The notes: generated from the letters alone by a model not told the origin. A DNA stretch of 13,563 bases from JADFOB01 sp964651325 (GCA_964651325.1 CAZYXP010000089.1:1-13563); one strand, 5' to 3'. Shown: positions 6,894-13,563, numbered from the stretch's first letter. Translations and numbers: made by a program.

Positions 6894-9596
6894 TCAACCG
6901 TTCGCATCCACGATGACCACCGTTTGCTGAATGGTAACCGAGATGGCTGGGTTGGTCTCATCAGTGATGGTCAACACCAGGTTGGCCTCCCGACCGAACA
7001 GCGTCGCCGGGTTGAGGAATATAAACCAAAAATCATTGAGCTGCTGGTTGATCCCCGGGGCAATCTCGACGAACGGATTCCCCGCCGCTGGGGGCACATT
7101 CAGCACCACGGTGCCATCGTCCACCATGATAACCGAAAGTGAAATCGTGGCGGAACCGTTGGCCGTGAACCCAAGCGTCTGATAGCCGAGCCGCAGTTCG
7201 CCGAATCCTTGAAAACCCTGGACCATCGGCATCTGCCCGCCTTGAACAATCTTGGCATAGGGATTCCCAGTTCCCAGCTCGATGTCGACCGCCACGGCTT
7301 CACAGAATCCGGCCGTGCAGGTCTCACCCAGCAGGCAGTCCGGCTCGGCCGCGCAGCAGCCGTCAGGAATACCATTTCCATCGCTGTCCACATTGTCATC
7401 GAATCCCGCACAGATGTCGCAGCCGTCGGGTACACCATCGGCGTCGGCGTCCTCGGTATCGTTCGCCCCGGAACAGATATCGCAGTCATCGGGCACGCCA
7501 TCGGCGTCTGCATCAGCGTTGTCGTCAAAGCCGGGGCATGCGTCACAGAAGTTGGGCACCGTGTCGCCGTCGGAATCCAAGCTGTCGTCACCACCTGAAC
7601 AGATGTCGCATCCGTCGGGCACGCCGTCGGTGTCAGCGTCATCTTTGTCGTCGGCACCGGGACAGGCATCACAACCGTCGGGGATGCCGTCGGTATCGGC
7701 GTCGGCGTTATCGTCGAAGCCGTCGCAGATGTCGCACGCATCCGGGACGCCGTCGGCATCGACGTCATCGGCGATGTTGCCGTTGCAGGCGTCACAGCCA
7801 TTGGGAATCCCATCGCCATCGTCGTCCTCGCTGTCGTCGAAGTCGGGGCAGATGTCGCACGCGTCGGGTACGCTGTCGCCATCCGCGTCATTGTTGTCGT
7901 CGAATCCGGCGCAGGCATCGCAATTGTCGGGCACGCCGTCGTTGTCGGCGTCCACGCTGTCGTCAAACCCCGGGCACTTGTCGCACCCGTCGGGTACGCC
8001 GTCCGTGTCGGCGTCGGCAGCGTCATTGCCGCCGGGGCAAAGGTCGCAACCGTCAGGTACGCCGTCGGCGTCGGTATCCAGCGTGTCGTCAGACCCGATG
8101 CAGATGTCGCAGCCGTCTGGCACCCCATCGCCGTCTACATCGGCGGCGTCATCAAATCCGGGGCAGGCGTCGCAGGCATCGCCTTGTCCGTCGCCATCGG
8201 CATCCGCTTGATCGGCATTGGCGTGGTTCTTGCAATTGTCGCAGGAGTTGAGCCAACCGTCGGAGTCATCATCCTCACCGGAACAGCCCGGAGCGAACGC
8301 ACACGCTCCGCTTTGGCAGGTGCGGCCGGTTGGGCAATCGGAGCTGGCCATGCATTCGGGCGCCGCGTCCAACGGCGGAGCCGGGCTAATGCCGGGATCG
8401 CCAAAGGTGCGCAAGAGCGCCACGCCTGAAAACGGAGTCGCAAAGCGTCCGCCGACCGCATAGTAGCGACCGCCCCTGTCGCCCCACGCCCCGTGGACGG
8501 CCAAGTTGGTGTCCGCCTCGTGGGTGGTCAGGGTATCGGTGAGCGGATTGTAGCTGCCAACGTAGCCGCTAACCCCGCCGACAACGGCTTCGTCGGGTTC
8601 CACCATGTAAATGGCGTTGAGGCCGGGGATGCCGTTCGGCCTGGTTGTGGTCCAGGAGGTTCCGTCGTAAACGGAGAGGCGCGCGCTCGACCGGCCGCCC
8701 ACCGCGACGATGTGATCCTCGCTCGTCCCCCAAAGCGCGACGAAGTCCTCGTCCGCATTGGCGCCGGCCGGCACCTGGAACCACCTGCCCTCTTCGAATT
8801 GGATAATGAGACCCCGCTCGCCGACCGCAAAGACCTTCGAACCTATGCCCCACACTTTGAACAGGGAGGTCGCGTCGCGATCATTGGCCGGCGCGGTAAC
8901 GGCGCTGAAGCTGGCTCCGTTGTAGTGCAAGATGGTCGGTTCACCCTGGCCGACGTTGCCGCCAACAACCCAGATGTCGTCGGGAGCCGATCCCCATACG
9001 CCCCAAAGGTCTTCGGTCGTTCCGGTGGACATGGCCGTCCATGATTGGCCATCGTAGTGAACCGCGCCACCGCCTAACCCCACGGCGTACACGTCGTCTG
9101 GCTCGAAGCCGTAGACCCACACCAGCAGCGGCACGTCCGGCACGTCCATCGCCTGCCATGCCTGTCCGTCGAAGTGGTAGATCTCACCCTGATCGGGTTT
9201 GCCTCCTACAACCCAGACATCGTCCGGAGCACTACCCCAAACGGCGGATAGGGCGCCAGTTGCGGAAGCGTCGAATGCGGGGTTCCAAACCGCCGGTTCC
9301 CGCTCGTTTGGATCCGCAGGTGGCTGGTCCGTATTGGTCGGCTCTTCGTCCGGTAAGTCGGCGGGATTGTCTGAAATGTTATCCGGAGTTTGCGGGTCAG
9401 GGTCTTGGGGGGCGGGATCTTCCGGAGCCTGGGGGTCGGACGGCTCGCCATTGTCTGCGCCGAGCAGGGGGGCGCCGGTTTCCTGGTCCGCTGGATTGGT
9501 CGAACCATCCTCGACGACGGTCCCAGGTTTCGTTTCGCACCCGGCCAAGGCCACAAACAGGGCGCACAAGCCAAAGCAAATCGTCGTCCTAGCCAT
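6894..9596 (-). CDS. Large lipoprotein: seven-bladed propeller + TSP3 calcium-binding array + unnamed C-terminal domain
   Basis: The protein is 900 residues from ATG 9596 with a strong ribosome site (GAAGGAAG, seven bases upstream). The signal ends VALAGC, lipidated Cys 20. Residues about 25-102 are a Pro/Asp/Glu/Gln-rich, presumably disordered stalk. Residues about 104-397 carry seven repeats of the type VWGSAPDDVWVVGG, most followed by a Y/F-D-G-x-x-W strand, predicting a seven-bladed propeller. A Cys mini-module (C415, C421, C427, C432) precedes a thrombospondin type-3-like array at about 443-747. The array has 14 CDxC sites, mostly every 21 residues, with DxDxDGxPD calcium loops. A second mini-module (C748-C765) leads to the C-terminal domain shared with the next gene. 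Extremely acidic and likely extracellular, it probably depends on calcium for rigidity. It is the first gene of the predicted operon. Its ligand is unknown. Confidence 0.85.
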   Translation of the reverse strand: MARTTICFGLCALFVALAGCETKPGTVVEDGSTNPADQETGAPLLGADNGEPSDPQAPEDPAPQDPDPQTPDNISDNPADLPDEEPTNTDQPPADPNEREPAVWNPAFDASATGALSAVWGSAPDDVWVVGGKPDQGEIYHFDGQAWQAMDVPDVPLLVWVYGFEPDDVYAVGLGGGAVHYDGQSWTAMSTGTTEDLWGVWGSAPDDIWVVGGNVGQGEPTILHYNGASFSAVTAPANDRDATSLFKVWGIGSKVFAVGERGLIIQFEEGRWFQVPAGANADEDFVALWGTSEDHIVAVGGRSSARLSVYDGTSWTTTRPNGIPGLNAIYMVEPDEAVVGGVSGYVGSYNPLTDTLTTHEADTNLAVHGAWGDRGGRYYAVGGRFATPFSGVALLRTFGDPGISPAPPLDAAPECMASSDCPTGRTCQSGACAFAPGCSGEDDDSDGWLNSCDNCKNHANADQADADGDGQGDACDACPGFDDAADVDGDGVPDGCDICIGSDDTLDTDADGVPDGCDLCPGGNDAADADTDGVPDGCDKCPGFDDSVDADNDGVPDNCDACAGFDDNNDADGDSVPDACDICPDFDDSEDDDGDGIPNGCDACNGNIADDVDADGVPDACDICDGFDDNADADTDGIPDGCDACPGADDKDDADTDGVPDGCDICSGGDDSLDSDGDTVPNFCDACPGFDDNADADADGVPDDCDICSGANDTEDADADGVPDGCDICAGFDDNVDSDGNGIPDGCCAAEPDCLLGETCTAGFCEAVAVDIELGTGNPYAKIVQGGQMPMVQGFQGFGELRLGYQTLGFTANGSATISLSVIMVDDGTVVLNVPPAAGNPFVEIAPGINQQLNDFWFIFLNPATLFGREANLVLTITDETNPAISVTIQQTVVIVDANG
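7356..8174 (-). repeat. Coding tandem repeat, 63-bp period (TSP3-like units)
   Basis: Thirteen consecutive units of about 63 bp encode 21-residue modules built on DADxDGVPDGCDxCPGxDD. CDxC sites fall at residues 475, 496, 517, 538, 559, 580, 601, 621, 642, 663, 684, 705 and 726, and a CC pair at 747-748 closes the array. One unit is 20 residues, and a less regular unit (CDNC at 452) precedes the array. The period is whole codons, so copy number can change without breaking the frame. The repeats differ by many substitutions, so this is not a recent expansion. Confidence 0.85.
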
Positions 9597-10141
9597 AGGT
9601 ATTCTTCCTTCTCCCTTATTGACGCCCCGCGCCGACTGTTTGCGCCAGTCCTATAAAACCAACGCAAAATGAGCCCTGACGAGAGAATCGACGCTTGTAC
9701 GTGGGGCCACCACTCTGTGACAACCGGATGGGTAGAGTTGGCCCAAGCCTTCCGGTAAATGCCCCACGACGCGGGCGGCAGGGCTTCGACGCAAACCCAT
9801 TCATCGCCCTTGGAAAACCGAGCATTCACCGTTTTCTAGGTATCCATAGTAGCGCGTGTCCCTACGCGAATCAAGGGTCGCTTTGCTGGATTCCTCCCGA
9901 GATCGGTTGTTCATATGCGCTCTTCAGAGGTGTCCATGTGACGTTCTCTACGACGGAGTAGGCGTGGCCTGCGTTGACCGGTGCCAAACGGGGAAGCAGC
10001 AAGCAGAATGTTGGGCACTGTGGGGCAGAGTGCCCCGGTGCGCGGCGCGCACATCGGAGCACTCACGCAGGTACGAATCGCCGTTGAAGCGGCCGATTAC
10101 CTTACCTTGAATCGAGAAGTCCGTTTGGGTACGATCGCGGT
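9597..10141. other. Divergent intergenic region upstream of the lipoprotein operon and the FG-GAP/ASPIC gene
   Basis: No gene is convincing in these 545 bases. The first 20 hold the ribosome site of the minus-strand operon. An A/T-rich stretch, GGTTTTATAGG on the minus strand (9651-9661), could belong to the operon promoter, but no matching -35 box is clear. A hairpin GGGCACT (10013-10019) with AGTGCCC (10029-10035) has no T-tract. The right end carries the plus-strand promoter at 10107-10135. No tRNA-like arms were found. Confidence 0.6.
10107..10135 (+). promoter_or_regulatory. Predicted sigma70-type promoter of the FG-GAP/ASPIC gene
   Basis: TTGAAT at 10107-10112, a 17-base spacer and TACGAT at 10130-10135 form a promoter with the same geometry as the one at 1860-1888. 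The 16 bases TTGGGTACGATCGCGG (10125-10140) are identical in both. Transcription would start near 10142, which is the GTG taken as the gene start. The mRNA may therefore be leaderless, or translation may begin further downstream. Confidence 0.5.
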
Positions 10142-12064
10142 GTGCGCTCACTCAAAAACACGCTTATTCACTTCTGGCTTGCGTTCGGGCAGATTCCGTT
10201 TCTAGCCGACATACTTCACACGCTGCGCGCGAGCGTTTGCTTCCCCAGACTCCGTGGGCGCGGTGTACACCGGGCGAACATCGAACGCTACGTCTCTGCG
10301 GTCCAGTACGCGATTTCGACGGCTGCGCTGCTGTGCATGGGTGGTCTTGTCGATGGCGCGCCGCCCACGGAGCCCGAGGCCTCCGCAGACGCAGATCGGG
10401 TTGAAGCGCTCACCGAACGCATTGATCCGCTCCAAGACGATTGGCCCACGGAGGTTAAGTCTTCAATTGTCAGCAAGCGTCTGGCGTCGCTCGCGAAGCT
10501 GTTTTCGCAGGATGGCCTGGCGAAGGACGGCCTGGCTTCACTCGTTGCGCCGAATGCTCGTTCGACGCCCCTGCGTCCCGGCAACATGGTCCTGCGGACG
10601 GTCGGCGGAAACGTGCATGCAAGGCGCGCTACGGCAGAAGCACTGGCCGCCAATCTCACCGAGTCGGTCGCGTCTGCCATCGCTGATTTGGTGGCACCGT
10701 TTGATCGCGACGGTTCGTCGCCGCGTTTCAAGTTCAAGGTCGTGGGAATCACGCCGACCAGCGCGGGCCGGTGGACCACGGAAGTGCGTTTCGAGGGCTT
10801 TGGCCAGCGAGCGGGGGCGCCCTACCAGCAAACCGCGCAATGGCGCGTTGGGTGGAAGGAAAGCAAGCAGCCTGAGCAGCCCCTGATCCAGTCTGTACGC
10901 CTGCTTGCGTTTGAGGATGTATCGGCCGCGCGGCCCCTGATGTCAGATTGCACGGATGCAGTGCTGGCCAACCTCAGCGACGACCGGCTGCAGTGGATGC
11001 GTGGCGCAGAATACTGGCACGATCGGATCGACAGCGTCGGCGAGCGGAATTATTTCGGCCACAACGGCATAGCCATCGGCGATGTCAACGGCGACGGCCT
11101 CGACGATATCTATGTGGCCATGGGGACCGGCCTGCCCAACAAGCTTCTGATTCAGCAAGAAGACAGCACGGTGCTCGACATGGCAGTCAAAGCGGGTGTC
11201 GCGTGGCTCGACGACACCAAGGGCGTGCTCTTGGCCGATATGGACAACGACGGCGATCAGGATCTTCTTTGCGCGATCGGTCCGACCATTGTGCTGTGCA
11301 AAAACGATGGGGCGGGACGGTTTACGCGATTTGTGAGCATGCGCGGCCCGACGCCGGCGTCGTTCTATTCGCTTAGCCTTGCGGACTACGATCTCGACGG
11401 CGATCTGGACATCTTCGGTTGTCGCTACGTCAAGCTGGGCTACGGCATCAGTATTCCGATGCCGTTTCACGACGCGAACAACGGGCCATCCAACCATCTG
11501 CTTCGAAACGATGGAAACGACCGGTTCGTGGACGTGACGGCCGAGGTTGGGCTCGACGCGAACAACCGGCGATTCAGCCTCTCGGCCGCATGGGCCGATT
11601 ACGACGGAGACGGCGACCCGGATCTTTACGTCGTCAACGACTTCGGTAGAAACAACCTCTACCGCAACGATCGTGGCACTTTCGTCGATGTAGCCGCTGA
11701 AGCGGGCGCGGAGGATCAGGCCGCCGGTATGGGCGCGAGCTGGTCCGATTTTGATTTGGACGGCGATCTCGATCTTTACGTCAGCAACATGTTTTCCTCG
11801 GCAGGTCGGAGGATCGCGTATCAGCCGCGTTTCAAGGTCGAAGCGGCTGCGGACGCACGTGCGGGCATACAGCGACACAGCCTCGGTAATTCATTGTTGA
11901 TCAATCAGGGTGACGGCACGTTTCGCGACGGCAGCGACGAATGCGGTGTGCGCATGGGCCGGTGGGCGTGGGGCGCTCGGTTTGTCGATCTGAACAACGA
12001 CGGATACGACGACCTAGTCGTGCCCAACGGATTCCTCACAAACACCCTTGAGGACGATTTGTGA
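10142..12064 (+). CDS. FG-GAP/VCBS propeller protein, N-terminal part, ended by an in-frame TGA
   Basis: This is 640 codons from GTG 10142 to TGA 12062. The start is uncertain: no ribosome site, a predicted transcription start at the same base, and a hydrophobic segment (AISTAALLCMGGL) only at residues 57-69. Residues about 85-260 are a helical and beta region that I do not recognise. From about 300 there are six FG-GAP/VCBS units with calcium loops DxDxDGxxD at 314-322, 366-374, 415-423, 486-494, 536-544 and 616-624. Typical motifs are NHLLRNDGNDRFVDVTAEVGL, GRNNLYRND and LVVPNGFLTN. These build an extracellular beta-propeller. The expected seventh unit, the ASPIC domain and the thioredoxin domain follow in the same frame beyond the stop. 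The gene is therefore either broken or read through. Confidence 0.82.
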   Translation: MRSLKNTLIHFWLAFGQIPFLADILHTLRASVCFPRLRGRGVHRANIERYVSAVQYAISTAALLCMGGLVDGAPPTEPEASADADRVEALTERIDPLQDDWPTEVKSSIVSKRLASLAKLFSQDGLAKDGLASLVAPNARSTPLRPGNMVLRTVGGNVHARRATAEALAANLTESVASAIADLVAPFDRDGSSPRFKFKVVGITPTSAGRWTTEVRFEGFGQRAGAPYQQTAQWRVGWKESKQPEQPLIQSVRLLAFEDVSAARPLMSDCTDAVLANLSDDRLQWMRGAEYWHDRIDSVGERNYFGHNGIAIGDVNGDGLDDIYVAMGTGLPNKLLIQQEDSTVLDMAVKAGVAWLDDTKGVLLADMDNDGDQDLLCAIGPTIVLCKNDGAGRFTRFVSMRGPTPASFYSLSLADYDLDGDLDIFGCRYVKLGYGISIPMPFHDANNGPSNHLLRNDGNDRFVDVTAEVGLDANNRRFSLSAAWADYDGDGDPDLYVVNDFGRNNLYRNDRGTFVDVAAEAGAEDQAAGMGASWSDFDLDGDLDLYVSNMFSSAGRRIAYQPRFKVEAAADARAGIQRHSLGNSLLINQGDGTFRDGSDECGVRMGRWAWGARFVDLNNDGYDDLVVPNGFLTNTLEDDL

Positions 12065-12157
12065 AGTTTCTTCTGGCGGCGCGTTGCGTCGCAGTCACCG
12101 ACGGGTAGTGATCAAGACAAGCCCTACAAGACTGGATGGGCGGCCCTCACGCGTCTG
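12062..12157 (+). other. In-frame TGA and the open junction joining the two halves of the FG-GAP/ASPIC gene
   Basis: The TGA at 12062-12064 is codon 641 of the frame opened at 10142. That frame continues with no further stop to 13367. Codons 642 onward read SFFWRRVASQSPTGSDQDKP, then lead into LTRLMDAGSSWSGHERN. As I recall the family, members without interruption have a DDL-x-SFFWR-V-A-SP stretch here, with the TGA at the variable position x. CGA (Arg) to TGA would need only one transition. TGA also ends three other frames here, at 6112, 6894 and 13367, so the genetic code is not reassigned. No start codon with a ribosome site lies between the TGA and 12158. Confidence 0.85.
12073..12094 (+). 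other. Hairpin just downstream of the in-frame TGA
   Basis: CTG-G-CGGCG (12073-12081) pairs with CGTCG-CAG (12087-12094). This gives eight pairs, one of them G-U, with a bulged G and a CGTTG loop. The loop GT sits at positions 22-23 counted from the T of the TGA, close to the apical GU of bacterial selenocysteine elements. The characteristic bulged U is absent, and GC-rich coding DNA forms such hairpins by chance. Confidence 0.3.
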
Positions 12158-13369
12158 ATGGACGCCGGCAGTTCCTGGAGCGGGCACGAGCGGAACTGTT
12201 GCTACCTGAATCTGGACGGCGCTAGCTTCGCAGACGTTTCCGCGCTGAGTGGATTGGATTTCACGGATGATGGTCGTGCCGTCGCGGCGGTAGATTGGGA
12301 TCACGATGGCGATCTCGACCTCTGGTACAAGAACCGAAGCGGGCCGCAACTGCGCTTCATGAGGAACGACTACAGCCCCGGCGGGCACTACATCGCGGTC
12401 AAGCTGAGTGGAACGTCCTGCAATCGCGACGGCGTCGGGGCGACCGTCGAGGTTCACGTAGCCGGCCGACGATTGAGTCGAACAGTGACCGCGGGGGATG
12501 CCTATCTGTCTCAGTCGAGCAAGTGGCTTCATTTCGGGCTTGCCGACAGTGACATCATCGACCGCGTGGTCATCCGCTGGCCCGGTGGCGATATCCAGGA
12601 GGTTGCGGGAGTCCGGCCGGGCCGACATTATCGCGTGACTCAGGGTGGCTCGGCCATCACGGAAACGCCTCGCCCTCGCGTCGTGATTCCGCAAACGGTG
12701 CGTCATACAGAGAAGCCGCCGTCCGGCGCGCGGATTGTACTCCGCAGGCCGCTGCCGTTGCCGGCATCGACCGCCAAAGAGCTTTTCGGCTCGGAAAATG
12801 CCCAAGGGGTGACGCTGGTGGGTCTCTGGGCCCAATGGTGCGCCCCTTGTTTGGCGGAACTTCGCGAGTGGAATGCTCAACTCGATCGGCTTGAGCGAGA
12901 TGGAATTCGCGTCGTGGCCCTCAACGTGGACAAACCCGCGGATCGCGCCCGCGCGAGGGAGTTTCTCGCCGAACTCAATCCCTCGCATGCTTCCCGCCCG
13001 ACGCTTCGATTCATCGACGGCGACGTGCCGACCATCGACACAATCGAAGCGATCATCCAGCACGTGCGCGGACTCAGTGGCGGGGAACTGTCGCTTCCGA
13101 CGGGTTTGCTGATCGATGCCAAAGGCACCGTACAGGTCGTCTACGTGGGCCGGATCGAACTCGACCAGCTCAGTCGCGACGTTCGAGATTATGGATTGGG
13201 TACGGTCAAGGCCGCGTTCCGCGGCGCCTTCCCCGGGCGATGGTACTTCAAGAGTCCTCGAAACCTCGCCGCTTTGGCGGCCGAGCTTCGCAAACGCGGC
13301 AGAGTGGACGACGCAAGATTCTATCTTCGCCTCGACGTGGCCGCGCGCGTGCTCCGCAAGACCAATTGA
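12158..13369 (+). CDS. ASPIC/UnbV and TlpA-like thioredoxin domains: C-terminal part of the interrupted FG-GAP gene
   Basis: The first ATG after the in-frame TGA gives 403 residues, in the same frame as the upstream part. It has no ribosome site and no signal peptide. It is best read as the C-terminal half of one gene of 1075 codons. Residues 15-75 form the last FG-GAP unit (calcium loop DWDHDGDLD at 46-54). Residues about 76-162 form an ASPIC/UnbV domain (GVGATVEVHVAGRRL, AYLSQSSKWLHFGL, VVIRWPGGDIQEV). Residues about 190-345 form a TlpA/ResA-like thioredoxin fold with the redox motif WCAPC (C228, C231) and the cis-proline stretch LPTGLLID. The tail (NLAALAAELRKRGRVDDARF) resembles a single TPR-like helical pair. 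As an isolated product it would stay in the cytoplasm, where a TlpA-type domain is not expected to work. Confidence 0.8.
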   Translation: MDAGSSWSGHERNCCYLNLDGASFADVSALSGLDFTDDGRAVAAVDWDHDGDLDLWYKNRSGPQLRFMRNDYSPGGHYIAVKLSGTSCNRDGVGATVEVHVAGRRLSRTVTAGDAYLSQSSKWLHFGLADSDIIDRVVIRWPGGDIQEVAGVRPGRHYRVTQGGSAITETPRPRVVIPQTVRHTEKPPSGARIVLRRPLPLPASTAKELFGSENAQGVTLVGLWAQWCAPCLAELREWNAQLDRLERDGIRVVALNVDKPADRARAREFLAELNPSHASRPTLRFIDGDVPTIDTIEAIIQHVRGLSGGELSLPTGLLIDAKGTVQVVYVGRIELDQLSRDVRDYGLGTVKAAFRGAFPGRWYFKSPRNLAALAAELRKRGRVDDARFYLRLDVAARVLRKTN

Positions 13370-13544
13370 CGATTGCGTACGAGGTGGAGAAGACCGCTCG
13401 GCCATACACGATAACGGCCGCTGGGGGTTTGCCCGAATCACGATAGCGACGCTTCAAGGCGGCTAGGTTGACTGGGTTAGCTCGCGGCAAGAGCGATCAA
13501 ATACCCGTCGTTTTACGCTGGAATCGTCGTTTTCAGGAGAGCCG

Positions 13545-13560
13545 GCCCGCGATCGCGGGC
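13545..13560. repeat. Perfect 16-bp palindrome GCCCGCGATCGCGGGC
   Basis: This sequence equals its own reverse complement and can form a 6-bp stem with a GATC loop. It contains the octamer GCGATCGC. It lies 176 bases after the thioredoxin-domain stop, at the window edge, so a following T-tract cannot be judged. The 194-base tail 13370-13563 otherwise holds only a weak CGGCC/GGCCG hairpin (13399-13420) and two copies of TCGTCGTTTT-like sequence, with no gene. Confidence 0.5.
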
Positions 13561-13563
13561 GAC

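Noticed and set aside
7282..8211. 309-codon plus-strand Ser/Pro-rich repetitive frame
   Set aside because: It is the reverse of the TSP3-like array; its repetitiveness is only the 63-bp coding repeat read backwards.
7353..8270. Regular repeats that could suggest a CRISPR array
   Set aside because: The period is 63 bp with no conserved repeat/unique spacer split. The repeats are degenerate at third positions and encode calcium-binding modules.
10013..10035. GGGCACT/AGTGCCC hairpin as a terminator
   Set aside because: There is no T-tract on either side and no gene ending nearby.
10943..11878. 311-codon minus-strand frame
   Set aside because: It is antisense to six FG-GAP units. The Val/Ile-rich product is a reverse-strand image of the Asp-rich loops.
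12095..13441. 448-codon minus-strand frame
   Set aside because: It is antisense to the ASPIC and thioredoxin domains, which have clear motifs (WCAPC, cis-proline). The translation has no recognisable domain.

Overview
The window looks like a piece of a Planctomycetota chromosome, possibly a Phycisphaerae-like lineage. This is inferred from the gene set: a DUF5117-type zinc metalloprotease, a DUF1579 secreted protein, a di-haem oxidoreductase (DHOR), a TSP3-repeat lipoprotein and an FG-GAP/ASPIC/thioredoxin protein. I did no database search. Almost everything encoded carries a secretion or lipoprotein signal, so this is a cell-envelope region. No tRNA, rRNA, CRISPR array, transposase or integrase was seen.

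Layout. Bases 1-1523 (minus) hold the N-terminal half of the metalloprotease, cut by the window edge. After a 418-base divergent intergenic region come, on the plus strand, a DUF1579 gene (1942-2577) with a strong intrinsic terminator and a GNAT acetyltransferase (2837-3403). Bases 9596 down to 3506 (minus) form a likely three-gene lipoprotein operon. Its order is: a 900-residue protein with a seven-bladed propeller, 14 TSP3-like calcium-binding units and a C-terminal domain; a 235-residue lipoprotein that is essentially that C-terminal domain again (about 75% identical); and an 844-residue tetra-haem protein made of two DHOR modules. All three carry the same C-x5-C-x5-C-x4-C mini-module. Bases 10142-13369 (plus) hold an FG-GAP propeller + ASPIC/UnbV + TlpA-like thioredoxin gene interrupted by one in-frame TGA at 12062-12064. 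The last 194 bases show no gene and end in a perfect 16-bp palindrome.

How the genes may work together. The operon suggests an extracytoplasmic assembly: a large calcium-binding, propeller-bearing surface lipoprotein, a small lipoprotein sharing its terminal domain, and a multi-haem redox lipoprotein. The sequence supports this physical linkage; the biochemical role is unknown. The DUF1579 gene and the FG-GAP/ASPIC gene appear to share a promoter type: TTGAGT or TTGAAT, 17-base spacer, TACGAT inside an identical 16-base block. They may therefore be co-expressed.

The points most worth a second look are the in-frame TGA, the duplicated unnamed C-terminal domain linked to a double DHOR enzyme, and the shared promoter block.
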